64,000 nucleotides of DNA from DATKFM01 sp963851215 (GTDB lineage: Bacteria; Pseudomonadota; Alphaproteobacteria; Dongiales; Dongiaceae), in assembly GCA_963851215.1 (NCBI GenBank), contig CAWKOG010000020.1:62001-126000 (forward strand), written 5' to 3'. Below, piece by piece: positions 42,031 through 50,479 of the stretch. Made by a program: the position numbers and the translations under genes. How positions within the stretch are numbered: the first letter of the stretch is position 1; every line of letters starts with the position of its first letter. The notes under the pieces were generated by a model. The model saw only the letters and a list, made by a program, of their open reading frames with translations. It searched no databases and was not told the origin of the DNA.

Positions 42031-42094
42031 GGGGCGACCGCCGGTCGCCCCTACAACGCGCATGAAATGGTGTAGGGGCGACCTGCGGTCGCCC
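42031..42094. repeat. Paired REP-like palindrome between the two carnitine-pathway genes
   Basis: GGGGCGACCGCCGGTCGCCC followed by CTACA (42031-42055), and TGTAGGGGCGACC-TGC-GGTCGCCC (42071-42094), are inverted copies of one another, and each is itself a hairpin. Together they can form a cruciform in the 90-base gap. Similar GTAGGGGCGACC palindromes are dispersed intergenic repeats in some alphaproteobacteria; I can see only this copy here. Confidence 0.75.
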
Positions 42095-42099
42095 GGCCG

Positions 42100-42987
42100 T
42101 CAATTCCTCGGGCGCAGGCCCAGCTTCTTGCGGGCCTCGGCCGGCGTCACGACACGAGCGCCCATCAGTTCGATGAGCTTGCGCGCCCGCTCCACCAGGC
42201 TGCCATTGGTCGCCAGCACGCCCTTGTCGAGATAGAGATTGTCCTCGAGGCCGACGCGTACATGGCCGCCGAGCATCACCGCCTGCGTCACCATGGGCAT
42301 CTGCATGCGGCTGATGCCGAAACCGGCCCAGTTCGCGCCCGGCGGCAGCATGTCCACCATGTTCTTCATCGAGGCCGTATCCGCCGGCGCGCCCCAGGGA
42401 ATGCCCAGGCAGATCTGGAACATCGGCGGATCGGTCAGCAGGCCTTCCTTGATCATCTGCTTGGCGAACCAGAGATGGCCGGTGTCGAATACCTCCAGCT
42501 CCGGCTTCACGCCCAGTTCCTTGATCCGCGCAGCGCCCTTGCGCAGATAGCTCGGCGTCGAGATGAAGATCATGTTGCCGTCGCCGAAATTCAGCGTGCC
42601 GCAATCCAGCGAACAGATCTCCGGCAGCAGCTCCTCCACATGGGCGAGGCGCTCGATCGGGCCCACCATATCGGTCGCCGGGCCGGCCTTGGTCGGCTGG
42701 TCCTCCTGCACCTCGAAATCGCCGCCCATGCCCGAGGTGAGATTGATCACCACATCGGTGTCGCTGCTGCGGATGCGGTCGACCACTTCCTTGTAGAGTT
42801 CCACATCGCGGCTGCCCTTGCCCGTCTTGGGATTGCGCACATGGCAATGGGCGACGGCCGCACCGGCTTTCGCCGCCTCGATCGCCGCTTCGGCAATCTG
42901 CTTCGGCGTGACCGGCACCTTGTCGCTCCGGCCCGCGGTATCGCCGGCGCCAGTGACGGCGCAGGTGATGATCACTTCATTATTCAT
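42100..42987 (-). CDS. Beta-keto acid cleavage enzyme (BKACE, DUF849), probable 3-dehydrocarnitine cleavage
   Basis: A 295-residue TIM-barrel protein with MNNEVIITCAVTGAGDTAG, PVTPKQIAEAAIEAAKAGAA, metal-binding HCHVRNP, INLTSGMGG and LDCGTLNFGD, ending in GGHVRVGLEDNLYL. BKACEs are Zn enzymes condensing a beta-keto acid with acetyl-CoA. The neighbouring carnitine dehydrogenase makes dehydrocarnitine the likely substrate, giving acetoacetate plus betainyl-CoA. It is the first gene of the pair. Confidence 0.9.
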   Translation of the reverse strand: MNNEVIITCAVTGAGDTAGRSDKVPVTPKQIAEAAIEAAKAGAAVAHCHVRNPKTGKGSRDVELYKEVVDRIRSSDTDVVINLTSGMGGDFEVQEDQPTKAGPATDMVGPIERLAHVEELLPEICSLDCGTLNFGDGNMIFISTPSYLRKGAARIKELGVKPELEVFDTGHLWFAKQMIKEGLLTDPPMFQICLGIPWGAPADTASMKNMVDMLPPGANWAGFGISRMQMPMVTQAVMLGGHVRVGLEDNLYLDKGVLATNGSLVERARKLIELMGARVVTPAEARKKLGLRPRN

Positions 42988-43297
42988 GGAAACCGTCTCC
43001 CCCGGCCCGTTGAATTGATGGGCCCGTCTGGGGCCCGATTGGCTGTTCGACCGTTGGCGCCATGGTGTTCAGTGGCGACAAAAAAGCTGATTTGTTTCCG
43101 ACAGCGACCGGACAAAACCCGACATGAATGGCCTTGTATAAGGCATCTGGAAACCAAGGAAAACGGGCACTTGATTGTGGGCGCCGCGATCTTCCCGGCC
43201 CCTTTTCCTATCGCCGTCCGTCGGATAGCTTGTGCGACCGCCGTTTGGTCAAGGACGCCGCACCCCGCGGAACGCTGCGACCGTGGGGAGCAGGCTC

Positions 43298-44506
43298 ATG
43301 CGTATGTGGATCAAGAAGATTGTCGTCGGCATTGCCGCGCTGATTCCCAGTTGGGCGCGCGCCGAGGGGGACTACCCGATCGGCGATCGGATGACCATGT
43401 GGGACGATCCCTACATCGTGGGCTCCTACCGCCATTTCGGCGAAATCTACCCGTCGCGGCCGGTGCCCGCCGCCGGTGAAGCGAGCGAACTGCCGAAGGG
43501 AGAGCAGATCACCGGCTTCGAATACGTCCTGCGCGGCACATCGCGCAGCATGGACGACTATTTCAAGCGCGCGCGGACGACCGGCTTGATCGCGCTCAAG
43601 GACGGCAAGGTTGTGTATGAGCATTACGGCTTCGGCGCCGATGAGCATTCCCTGCTGACCTCGCAATCGGTGGCGAAGTCGATCACCTCGACACTGGTCG
43701 GCTTCGCCATCGGCGACGGGTTGATCCGCAGCGTCGACGACCCCATCAGCGACTATCTGCCGGAGCTCAAGGGCTCGGGCTATGAGGGCGTGCCGATCAA
43801 GGCCGTGCTGCAGATGTCGTCGGGAGTCGACTACTCGGAGAGCTACGATTCCGGCAGCATGTCGGACTCCGAGAAGATGTGGAACCAGGCCCTGATCTAC
43901 AACAAGACGCCGCTGACCGATTTCGTTCGTAACATCAAGCGCTCCCGCGAGCCCTTCGCGCGTTTCAACTATGCGGGCATCGAAACGCAGGCGCTAGGCT
44001 GGCTGGTGTCGCGGGTCACCGGCAAGACCCTGTCCGATTATCTGTCGGAGAAGATGTGGAAGCCTCTGGGCATGGAGGCGAACGCCAACTGGGCGACTGA
44101 CGGACGGGGGCCGGACGCGAACGAAACCGCCTTCTGCTGCGTCAACGCGACGCTGCGCGACTATGCGCGCTTCGGCCTGCTGATGGCCCAGGATGGCGTG
44201 TGGCAGGGCCGGCGCCTGCTGCCCGAAGGCTGGGCCGCCGAGGCCACGCGGTCCGACATGCCGCAGGTGCAGCCGGGCAAGCTCTATGACGGCTACGACA
44301 TGGGCTATCAGTATCAATGGTGGACGTTCCCCGGCGAAGATCGCGCCTTCACGGCCGAGGGCATCAACGGCCAGTTCATCTACGTGAACCCGGCGGAGAA
44401 GGTGGTGATCGTCGTGACCAATGTCTGGAAGGACTGGTGGATCGAGGAACTCGAGGATCATACCCATGCGATCTTCGAAAGTTTCGTCGAGCGGCTGCGT
44501 AACTAA
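43298..44506 (+). CDS. Secreted beta-lactamase-class-C-family serine hydrolase
   Basis: A 402-residue product from the ATG at 43298 with a short signal peptide (MRMWIKKIVVGIAALIPSWARA). The SxxK nucleophile is Ser124-Val-Ala-Lys127, the YxN-like motif is FNYAGIE, and conserved blocks DDYFKRARTTGLIALKDGKV, LLTSQSVAKS, LGWLVSRVTGK and EGINGQFIYVNP are present. Family members are esterases, peptidases and amide hydrolases; true beta-lactamase activity is unlikely to be its job. The 310 bases before it hold divergent promoters and nothing else I can identify. Confidence 0.88.
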   Translation: MRMWIKKIVVGIAALIPSWARAEGDYPIGDRMTMWDDPYIVGSYRHFGEIYPSRPVPAAGEASELPKGEQITGFEYVLRGTSRSMDDYFKRARTTGLIALKDGKVVYEHYGFGADEHSLLTSQSVAKSITSTLVGFAIGDGLIRSVDDPISDYLPELKGSGYEGVPIKAVLQMSSGVDYSESYDSGSMSDSEKMWNQALIYNKTPLTDFVRNIKRSREPFARFNYAGIETQALGWLVSRVTGKTLSDYLSEKMWKPLGMEANANWATDGRGPDANETAFCCVNATLRDYARFGLLMAQDGVWQGRRLLPEGWAAEATRSDMPQVQPGKLYDGYDMGYQYQWWTFPGEDRAFTAEGINGQFIYVNPAEKVVIVVTNVWKDWWIEELEDHTHAIFESFVERLRN

Positions 44507-44574
44507 ACGCCGCAATTCTCACAATCGGATTTCGCATTTGACCGGTCGGTGACGGGCGGCCAGTATCCGGCGCC

Positions 44575-45186
44575 ATGTTTACCGTATATTGCACACCTGA
44601 ATTGAGCCGGCCCGACATCGAGCGCATTAAAGCGGTGCGCGCGCCCCATGATCCCCAGGGCAAGCTGCTGGGTCCGCATGTCACCGTCGTGTTCCCGACA
44701 CTGGCGGCGACCGAGCGGCGGCTGCTGGATCATGTGACGCAGATCGTCGGCAATGTGCGCGCGTTCCGCGCCGCGTTCCGTTGCGCGATCACCTATCGTG
44801 ATCTGGAGAAGCCGCTGGCCTATGCGTTCCTGCTGCCGGACGAAGGCGCGTCGCACTTCGTGCGGCTGCATCACCAGTTGTTGACAGGGCCGCTGGAGCG
44901 GGCGCTGCGGCTCGACCTGCCTTTCGTGCCGCATATCACGCTCGGCGCTTTCGAGCGCCCGGAAGCGGCGAAGTCGGCCGTCGACGCCTTCAACGTCCAG
45001 CCCTTCACCATCAGCGGGTTCGTCAACACCGTGAACATCGCCCGGCTGGAGGAGGGAAAGCTCTCGACCCTCGCCGCTCTGCGGTTGCGTCCGCCGGAAA
45101 CGGCTCGCCCAGGCGGGCCGCGGCCGATGCAAGCGCGCGGCGACCGCCGGCCCGGCCCAGGCGGTCCGAGGCCGCGGCCCCGATAG
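44575..45186 (+). CDS. 2H phosphoesterase / 2'-5' RNA ligase-family protein
   Basis: A 203-residue product with the two HxT motifs of the 2H superfamily: His35-Val-Thr37 (GPHVTVVFP) and His120-Ile-Thr122 (PHITLGAF). The tail from about 178 is a Pro/Arg/Gly-rich extension (GGPRPMQARGDRRPGPGG). These proteins act on cyclic or 2'-phosphate ends of RNA or small nucleotides. It is 11 bases before the glyoxalase gene. Confidence 0.85.
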   Translation: MFTVYCTPELSRPDIERIKAVRAPHDPQGKLLGPHVTVVFPTLAATERRLLDHVTQIVGNVRAFRAAFRCAITYRDLEKPLAYAFLLPDEGASHFVRLHHQLLTGPLERALRLDLPFVPHITLGAFERPEAAKSAVDAFNVQPFTISGFVNTVNIARLEEGKLSTLAALRLRPPETARPGGPRPMQARGDRRPGPGGPRPRPR

Positions 45187-45197
45187 GGGAGTCATGT

Positions 45198-45564
45198 ATG
45201 GCAACGGTCAGGTACATCGTGCGTGATGTTGACGAATCGATCGCTTTCTACACCGAGAAGCTTGACTTCGTGTTGCAGCAGAAATTCGGGCCCGCTATGG
45301 CCATCGTAAAGCGCGACAACCTTACCTTATGGTTGGCCGGACCGACCGCTTCGGGCGCGCGACCGATGCCCGACGGACGGAAGCCCGAACCCGGCGGCTG
45401 GAACCGGATCGTCATCGAGGTCGAAGATATCACCGCCCTTGGTCGCCATTCTGAAACTCGAAGGCGCGAAGTTCCGCAACGACATCATCAAGGGCCCCGG
45501 CGGGCAGCAAATCCTGTGCGAAGATCCGTCCGGAAATCCGATCGAGATCTTCCAGCCGGCATAG
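45198..45564 (+). pseudogene. Glyoxalase/bleomycin-resistance-family protein, frameshifted at CTT-G
   Basis: The first 81 codons read as a VOC-fold half (YIVRDVDESIAFYTEKLDFV, MAIVKRDNLTLWLAGPTASG, NRIVIEVEDITAL). At codon 81 (CTT, 45438-45440, then G) the frame fails. In the +1 frame the second half is perfect for the family: VAILKLEGAKFRNDIIKGPG, then QQILCEDPSGNPIEIFQPA and TAG at 45562. The length is 3n+1, so one T is extra relative to GCC-CTG-GTC. The intact protein would be about 121 residues, normal for the family. Confidence 0.85.
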
Positions 45565-45567
45565 GCA

Positions 45568-46608
45568 TCATTCGATCTGCCGCTGCGGATCGTCCTTGCG
45601 CTCGTTATCTTGCAGCAGCGAGGCAAAGCTCTGGCTCACGAGTTGCCTCAGGTTGGGCCGGTCATCTTCGGCGAAGGGCAAGGGCCGTACCTGCTCCAGG
45701 GTGAACAGTCCCAACCGCGCCGTGCGCACGCCGGCATAGACGCCTTCGGCCAGTTTACCCGAAAGAATGCCGGCGAGACGGCCGCCCATATGGGCGCCGA
45801 TCACGTCGCCGACCATGTCGGCGGTGACGCTGAAGGTCGCGGTCACCAGCATGCGGCGGATCAGCGACAGCACGCCGAGCCGCGACGGACGCAAGCCGTA
45901 AATCTCGCCGATCTCCCGGATCATCCGCAGGCTGCGCCAGATGACGATGGCGGCGTCGATGCCGGCGATCGGCGATACCGAGGCGCCGACGGCGGTGTCC
46001 CGGGCGGCGCGGCGGATGGCGGCCTGGGCCTGCTCATCCAGCGGCCGCAGCACGATGCGCTCGAAGAGCTGCAGCGCCTCACGGTCATCATGGGTATCGG
46101 AATGGGCGTCGCGGAAGCGATCACAGAGCTGCCGGCCAGCAGGATGGCTCGATATCAGCCGCATCAGGTCGTTGAGGTAGCCATGGCCCTCGAACTTGCC
46201 GGCGCCCTGGAGGAAACGGTGACCCTGGTCGCGGATCTCGCCGGCCGTGCGCAGGCGCATCAGCGACCGCACCTCGCTGGTGGTGAGGCCGATGGCGCTG
46301 GCGATCACCACGACCAGCAGACCCGCCGCGCCGAAGCCGAGCAGCGGGCTGCGATCGAACAAATCGGCCACCCATAAAGATGCATCGACGGTGATCAGCG
46401 TCGCCAGGAACGCCACCAGCGAGACGCCGAGCACCACGCCCCAGCGGATGCCGCGGCGGCGCTTTGCCGGCAGGATCTCCGGCAGCGCCTGCCCCACCGG
46501 CACGAGCGGCGGATAATCCAGCGCGCTGCCCGGCAGCGGCGTCGTGGCGCCGCTGGGCAATATGCCGGGCTTGATCTCCCGCGATCTCATTTGGATCGGT
46601 TCGCTCAC
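45568..46608 (-). CDS. ycjF: YcjF-type membrane protein (DUF697, TIGR01620)
   Basis: About 346 residues from a GTG at 46608 that overlaps a remnant ycjX stop codon (GTGA), which argues for that start. It has two N-terminal helices (about 60-85 and 95-120), then the DUF697 region with GASVSPIAGIDAAIVIWRSL and RMLVTATFSVTADMVGDVIG. YcjF usually lies next to ycjX and is stress-associated; the biochemical function is unknown. Its expected partner is 11 kb away at 57577-59053. Confidence 0.87.
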   Translation of the reverse strand: MSEPIQMRSREIKPGILPSGATTPLPGSALDYPPLVPVGQALPEILPAKRRRGIRWGVVLGVSLVAFLATLITVDASLWVADLFDRSPLLGFGAAGLLVVVIASAIGLTTSEVRSLMRLRTAGEIRDQGHRFLQGAGKFEGHGYLNDLMRLISSHPAGRQLCDRFRDAHSDTHDDREALQLFERIVLRPLDEQAQAAIRRAARDTAVGASVSPIAGIDAAIVIWRSLRMIREIGEIYGLRPSRLGVLSLIRRMLVTATFSVTADMVGDVIGAHMGGRLAGILSGKLAEGVYAGVRTARLGLFTLEQVRPLPFAEDDRPNLRQLVSQSFASLLQDNERKDDPQRQIE

Positions 46609-46628
46609 CAGAACAGATCTCCCGTCAG
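46604..46628. repeat. Left copy of a 25-bp direct repeat (3' end of ycjX)
   Basis: CTCACCAGAACAGATC then T then CCCGTCAG. It matches 57576-57600 at 24 of 25 bases; the single difference is synonymous. On the minus strand both encode the last residues LTGDLFW and stop of ycjX. The bases beyond it do not match the real ycjX gene, so this is a detached tail fragment in front of ycjF. Confidence 0.9.
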
Positions 46629-46705
46629 CCCTTGAGACAGTCGTATGCAACACGAAGATCCGCAAGCATCCTTGTCAGATGGAGTGGGAATTCATACCAA
46701 ACACA

Positions 46706-48139
46706 TCATCTAGTGGATCGGTTAACCCCGAAGTCGGTTGCCATGCTGCCGATCCGTTGTTTCCAATTGTCGGCATAGCGCCGCAATGGAGACTCATATG
46801 GGAATGCGGGGCCCTTGCTACCATGGCCATTCTCCGGCGGTTTCGCCGCCTGCGGTCCTCCGGCCAAGAGCGCGGCGCCGGCGCTCGTGCCGGTCGTTCC
46901 TGCGTTGGGAATAACGGCACGTCCGGTCAGCGCCGACAGCGTTTGGCAATAGGGGCGGTTGCTTGCAATTGGTCCCTCAACGATGATTAGGCCCTCGGCG
47001 CTGGCGAGGCCAAGGCAGGTTTCCGTCATCATGGCCAAATAGAGAGTCGCCGCGGCAGCGACTTCCCCGGAGTTTGCGGGACTTTGCCCCTCGAGCCACC
47101 CGCCTTTGCGAAGCGGATAAGGCCCTGAGCCCGCCACCAGGGACGGCATCACCATGATCTGACGCTCCAGAACCCGCCGCAGCGACTTGTCGTCGAAATC
47201 TTCTGCTGCTCCCGCAGCAATCAACTCATACTCCCGGCCGCCCATGAAGCGCGCCGAAGGTACCGGCCGGCCTAAGGCATCGATATTGGCGAGCGTGTCG
47301 CGCTTCTCGTCCAAACCCTCAAGAGAACTGCCGACCGCCAGCACGATGACCCAGGTCCCCGTCGATACGACCGCGAAGGGCGGTTGCCGCGCCAGCAGAT
47401 GGGGCAGCAGCGATGCATTTGAATCATGAATCCCGCAGTAAACCGGCACGCCCGCTGGCAAGCCGATACGCCGCGCAAGATCAGGAAGCACGGTGCCCAA
47501 CGGATCAAACGCCGAACGCGTCGGCGCCATGAGCGCCCCTAACCCCAGGCGCGACACCAGCGTCGAAAATCCCCGTTGCCGGGGATTCCAGAGATCGGTA
47601 TGGCAGCCGAGCGACGTCACCTCGGTGGCGCCGGTACCCGTCAGGCGCCATGCCCAGTATTGCGGATAGGTGACGAGACGATCGGCCTTCGAAAAGTCCA
47701 ACGGAAATGTGCGGGCCTGCCAGAACAACTGCGCCCCGAGATTGAGACCCTGCGGCAGGCGCGGCGAAAATGTCTCTGAAAAGTCGGGGCGCATCTGATC
47801 GTAGAGAGAGGCCAGCGAGTCGGGCTCGGCGAATTCATAGTCCAGCACCGGCAACGCCAGTTCTGAACCGGCCAGAAGCGCAGCCGAGGCGCCATGGGTC
47901 GTTATCGAGACGGCATCAATGGGCTGACGGCGCGCCAGTTCCGCCATCGCGCCCAGCGCAAAGTCGAAGATGCGGTCGACATCGAAATGTGGGTAAGGCC
48001 CGTCGGAACGCACCTCATTTGACATGACACGGACGGCTGTCTCCCGCCCCTCCTGCAAATCGAACAGGACGAGCTTGGCATTGCTCTTGCCGACATCGAG
48101 GACGGCGACGTGCCGATGTTTCGAGACGGGCAAGGCCAC
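46706..48139 (-). CDS. rhaK: Rhamnulokinase-type FGGY carbohydrate kinase
   Basis: A 477-residue FGGY kinase with phosphate-binding AVLDVGKSNAKLVLFD, catalytic Asp in GIHDSNASL, the adenosine-side loop VVSTGTWVIVL and NAGTTGTSAGAAL near the C-terminus. It starts at a GTG. In R. leguminosarum RhaK phosphorylates the sugar and is also needed for the ABC importer to work. It is last in the rhaRSTPQMK operon. Confidence 0.88.
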   Translation of the reverse strand: MALPVSKHRHVAVLDVGKSNAKLVLFDLQEGRETAVRVMSNEVRSDGPYPHFDVDRIFDFALGAMAELARRQPIDAVSITTHGASAALLAGSELALPVLDYEFAEPDSLASLYDQMRPDFSETFSPRLPQGLNLGAQLFWQARTFPLDFSKADRLVTYPQYWAWRLTGTGATEVTSLGCHTDLWNPRQRGFSTLVSRLGLGALMAPTRSAFDPLGTVLPDLARRIGLPAGVPVYCGIHDSNASLLPHLLARQPPFAVVSTGTWVIVLAVGSSLEGLDEKRDTLANIDALGRPVPSARFMGGREYELIAAGAAEDFDDKSLRRVLERQIMVMPSLVAGSGPYPLRKGGWLEGQSPANSGEVAAAATLYLAMMTETCLGLASAEGLIIVEGPIASNRPYCQTLSALTGRAVIPNAGTTGTSAGAALLAGGPQAAKPPENGHGSKGPAFPYESPLRRYADNWKQRIGSMATDFGVNRSTR

Positions 48140-48153
48140 AAATCCGCTCGCCG

Positions 48154-48486
48154 TCAGTCCAGATGAAACACGGTACGCAGAGGCGTCGCGATGGGCGCCT
48201 TGTCGGGATGCGTCTCCATCAGGTCAGCCATGTGGTCCCACCACCGCCGCATCACCGGATTAGCGGGGAGGTCCGCCATTTTGTGATTCCTCCTGCGCCA
48301 CAGCACGCCGAAGAGCACGCCCGTCTCTTCGTCCAGATGGATGGAATAGTCGGAGATTCCCGCCTCCTTCAGAAGGGCCGCAAGTTCCGGCCAGATCGCA
48401 TCATGGCGCCGCCGATACTCATCGGCCTTGCCGGGCAGAAGCTGCATCTTGAAAGCGTATTTCTCTTGAGTTGCGGCATCCGGCAT
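48154..48486 (-). CDS. rhaM: L-rhamnose mutarotase
   Basis: A 110-residue protein of the RhaM/RhaU family: KYAFKMQLLPGKADEYRRRH, IWPELAALLKEAGISDYSIHL, DEETGVLFGVLW and RRWWDHMADLM, with the family's conserved His, Tyr and Trp residues. It interconverts alpha- and beta-L-rhamnose. Its start overlaps the permease stop (TGATG). Confidence 0.93.
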   Translation of the reverse strand: MPDAATQEKYAFKMQLLPGKADEYRRRHDAIWPELAALLKEAGISDYSIHLDEETGVLFGVLWRRRNHKMADLPANPVMRRWWDHMADLMETHPDKAPIATPLRTVFHLD

Positions 48487-49493
48487 CAGGCCGTTCCCCG
48501 ATTTAAAAGGCGCCGCACGACGATCGGCAGCGCGATCACTGCGATCAGCATCAAGCCGATGAAGATCGACATCACGATGCCAGGCACATTCAACAGTCCG
48601 AGTCCGAACGTCACCACGCCCATGACGAAGGCGGCGATGACAATCCCCGGAATCGTTCCCGATCCCCCGAGAATACTGACGCCGCCGAGCACGACCATGG
48701 TCACGACTTCAAGCTCCCACCCGAAGGCGATCGACGGGCGTGTGGAGCCCAGCCGCGAGGTCAGCATGATCGCTGCGACGCCGCTGGCGAGCCCGGTCAT
48801 GAGGAACAGCAGGAACTTGACCCGCTCGACGCGGATACCCGAGAAACGGGCGGCAAAGCTGTTATTGCCGATGGCGAAGATCGCCCGGCCAAACACGGTC
48901 CTGTGCAGCAGCACATAAGCCCCCACCGCCAACAGCAAGAAGGCCACGAACTCGAAAGAGAACACCCACCAGACATAGCCCTGGCCGAAATAGGCGAAGC
49001 CCAGTGGATATCCTTTGTACACGCCGTCGCCGAGGACGACATAAGCAATGCCGCGAAACAGGCTCATCGTGCCGATGGTGGCGACGATCGACGGCAATCC
49101 CACGCGGGTGATCAGAAATCCATTGAAAGCGCCGCACAACAAACCGACCAGGAGCCCGATGGCACAAAGTCCCGCCGGGCCGACGCCGGCTTGCGCCGCA
49201 GCACCCATGGCCGTGGACGCCAGTGCAATAATCGCGGCTACCGACAGGTCGATCTCACCGGCGATGATCAGGAAACCCATGGCCAGCGCGATGATGCCCT
49301 TCTCCGTGAAGTTGAAGGTGGCATCCGACAGATTCCAGGGATCGAGGAAGTAAGGCGACGCCAGGGAATTGGCGGCGAAGAGCAACACCAGTACAAGCAG
49401 CAGTAGCGCGTCCCAACTTCGAATCCATCGGCCGAGGCGCGTATCCAGGCGATCCGGAATCGTCCGGCGCGCCATCTCCGTTTCTGCGCTCAT
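48486..49493 (-). CDS. rhaQ: L-rhamnose ABC transporter permease RhaQ
   Basis: A 335-residue, RbsC-like permease with eight to ten helices, including LSDATFNFTEKGIIALAMGF, LIIAGEIDLSVAAIIALAST and VLGGVSILGGSGTIPGIVIA. Its start overlaps the stop of rhaP (ATGA). Homologue order matches the rhizobial rha operon. Confidence 0.9.
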   Translation of the reverse strand: MSAETEMARRTIPDRLDTRLGRWIRSWDALLLLVLVLLFAANSLASPYFLDPWNLSDATFNFTEKGIIALAMGFLIIAGEIDLSVAAIIALASTAMGAAAQAGVGPAGLCAIGLLVGLLCGAFNGFLITRVGLPSIVATIGTMSLFRGIAYVVLGDGVYKGYPLGFAYFGQGYVWWVFSFEFVAFLLLAVGAYVLLHRTVFGRAIFAIGNNSFAARFSGIRVERVKFLLFLMTGLASGVAAIMLTSRLGSTRPSIAFGWELEVVTMVVLGGVSILGGSGTIPGIVIAAFVMGVVTFGLGLLNVPGIVMSIFIGLMLIAVIALPIVVRRLLNRGTA

Positions 49494-50476
49494 GGCGATG
49501 CACTAGCAGGCCGCAGGATCGGCCGGCCTTTCACGCGCTCACTGCGGACATTGATGGTGACCGCCGCCACAATGATGGCGCCGGAAATTGCCATCTGCCA
49601 GAAGGGCGATACGTTCACCACCGGCAATGCGTTCTTGATGATGCCCAGGAACAGCGCACCGAGTACGGCGCCGCCCACCGACCCGATGCCTCCGGCAATC
49701 GAAATGCCGCCGATGACACAGGCCGCGATCACGTCGAGTTCGAACCCGCCGGCAATATCCACGTAGGCGACTGCATAACGCGCCACCCAGAGATAGCCGG
49801 AGATCCCTGCCAGCAGTCCGGACAGGCAGAAAGCATAGAACCGCGTTCGGCCGACATCAATTCCGGCATAGACCGCCGCCACCGGATTGCCGCCGACAGC
49901 GTAGAGACTGCGCCCGACCTTGGTTTGGCCGAGAACAAAGACCGCAATGCCGATGATCGCCACCGCAATCCACGAGAGGATCGGCAAGCCGAGGAACACA
50001 TGCCGCGGCAGGTTGAGGAAATCCGGCGTCATCTCATGGGCGTTGACCCATTGTCCGTCCGAGAGCACGAACGCCATGCCGCGATAAATGGTCAGCGTTC
50101 CCAGCGTGACGACAATCGGTGGGATATCAAGCTTCCAGATCAAGAGGCCGTTGATCGCGCCGAGAACCAGGCCGAGTCCGGCGGACAACATGATAGCCAA
50201 CGCCAGCGGCGTTTCCGGCGAGGCATCGTTGAGCATCGCCACTGCCATTCCTGTCAGAGCAAGATTCGCAGCGACCGAAAGATCGATGGATCGCGTCAGG
50301 ATCACCGCCATCTGCCCGAGCGCGAGGATGATCAGGATTGCCGTATCGTTGAAAACATTGGCAAGGTTGGCGGGCGCGGCAAAACCCGGAAACCGAACAG
50401 TGATTGCCGCCAGCAGCAACAGGATCGCCACCACCAGCAAAGTCTCGCGCTGCGCCAGGATCGACTTCGCCGACAT
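49490..50476 (-). CDS. rhaP: L-rhamnose ABC transporter permease RhaP
   Basis: A 328-residue permease related to RhaQ: VFNDTAILIILALGQMAVIL, TRSIDLSVAANLALTGM, and CVIGGISIAGGIGSVGGAVLG. It forms a heterodimer with RhaQ in the inner membrane. It begins 3 bases after the RhaT stop. Confidence 0.9.
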   Translation of the reverse strand: MSAKSILAQRETLLVVAILLLLAAITVRFPGFAAPANLANVFNDTAILIILALGQMAVILTRSIDLSVAANLALTGMAVAMLNDASPETPLALAIMLSAGLGLVLGAINGLLIWKLDIPPIVVTLGTLTIYRGMAFVLSDGQWVNAHEMTPDFLNLPRHVFLGLPILSWIAVAIIGIAVFVLGQTKVGRSLYAVGGNPVAAVYAGIDVGRTRFYAFCLSGLLAGISGYLWVARYAVAYVDIAGGFELDVIAACVIGGISIAGGIGSVGGAVLGALFLGIIKNALPVVNVSPFWQMAISGAIIVAAVTINVRSERVKGRPILRPASASP

Positions 50477-50479
50477 CTC

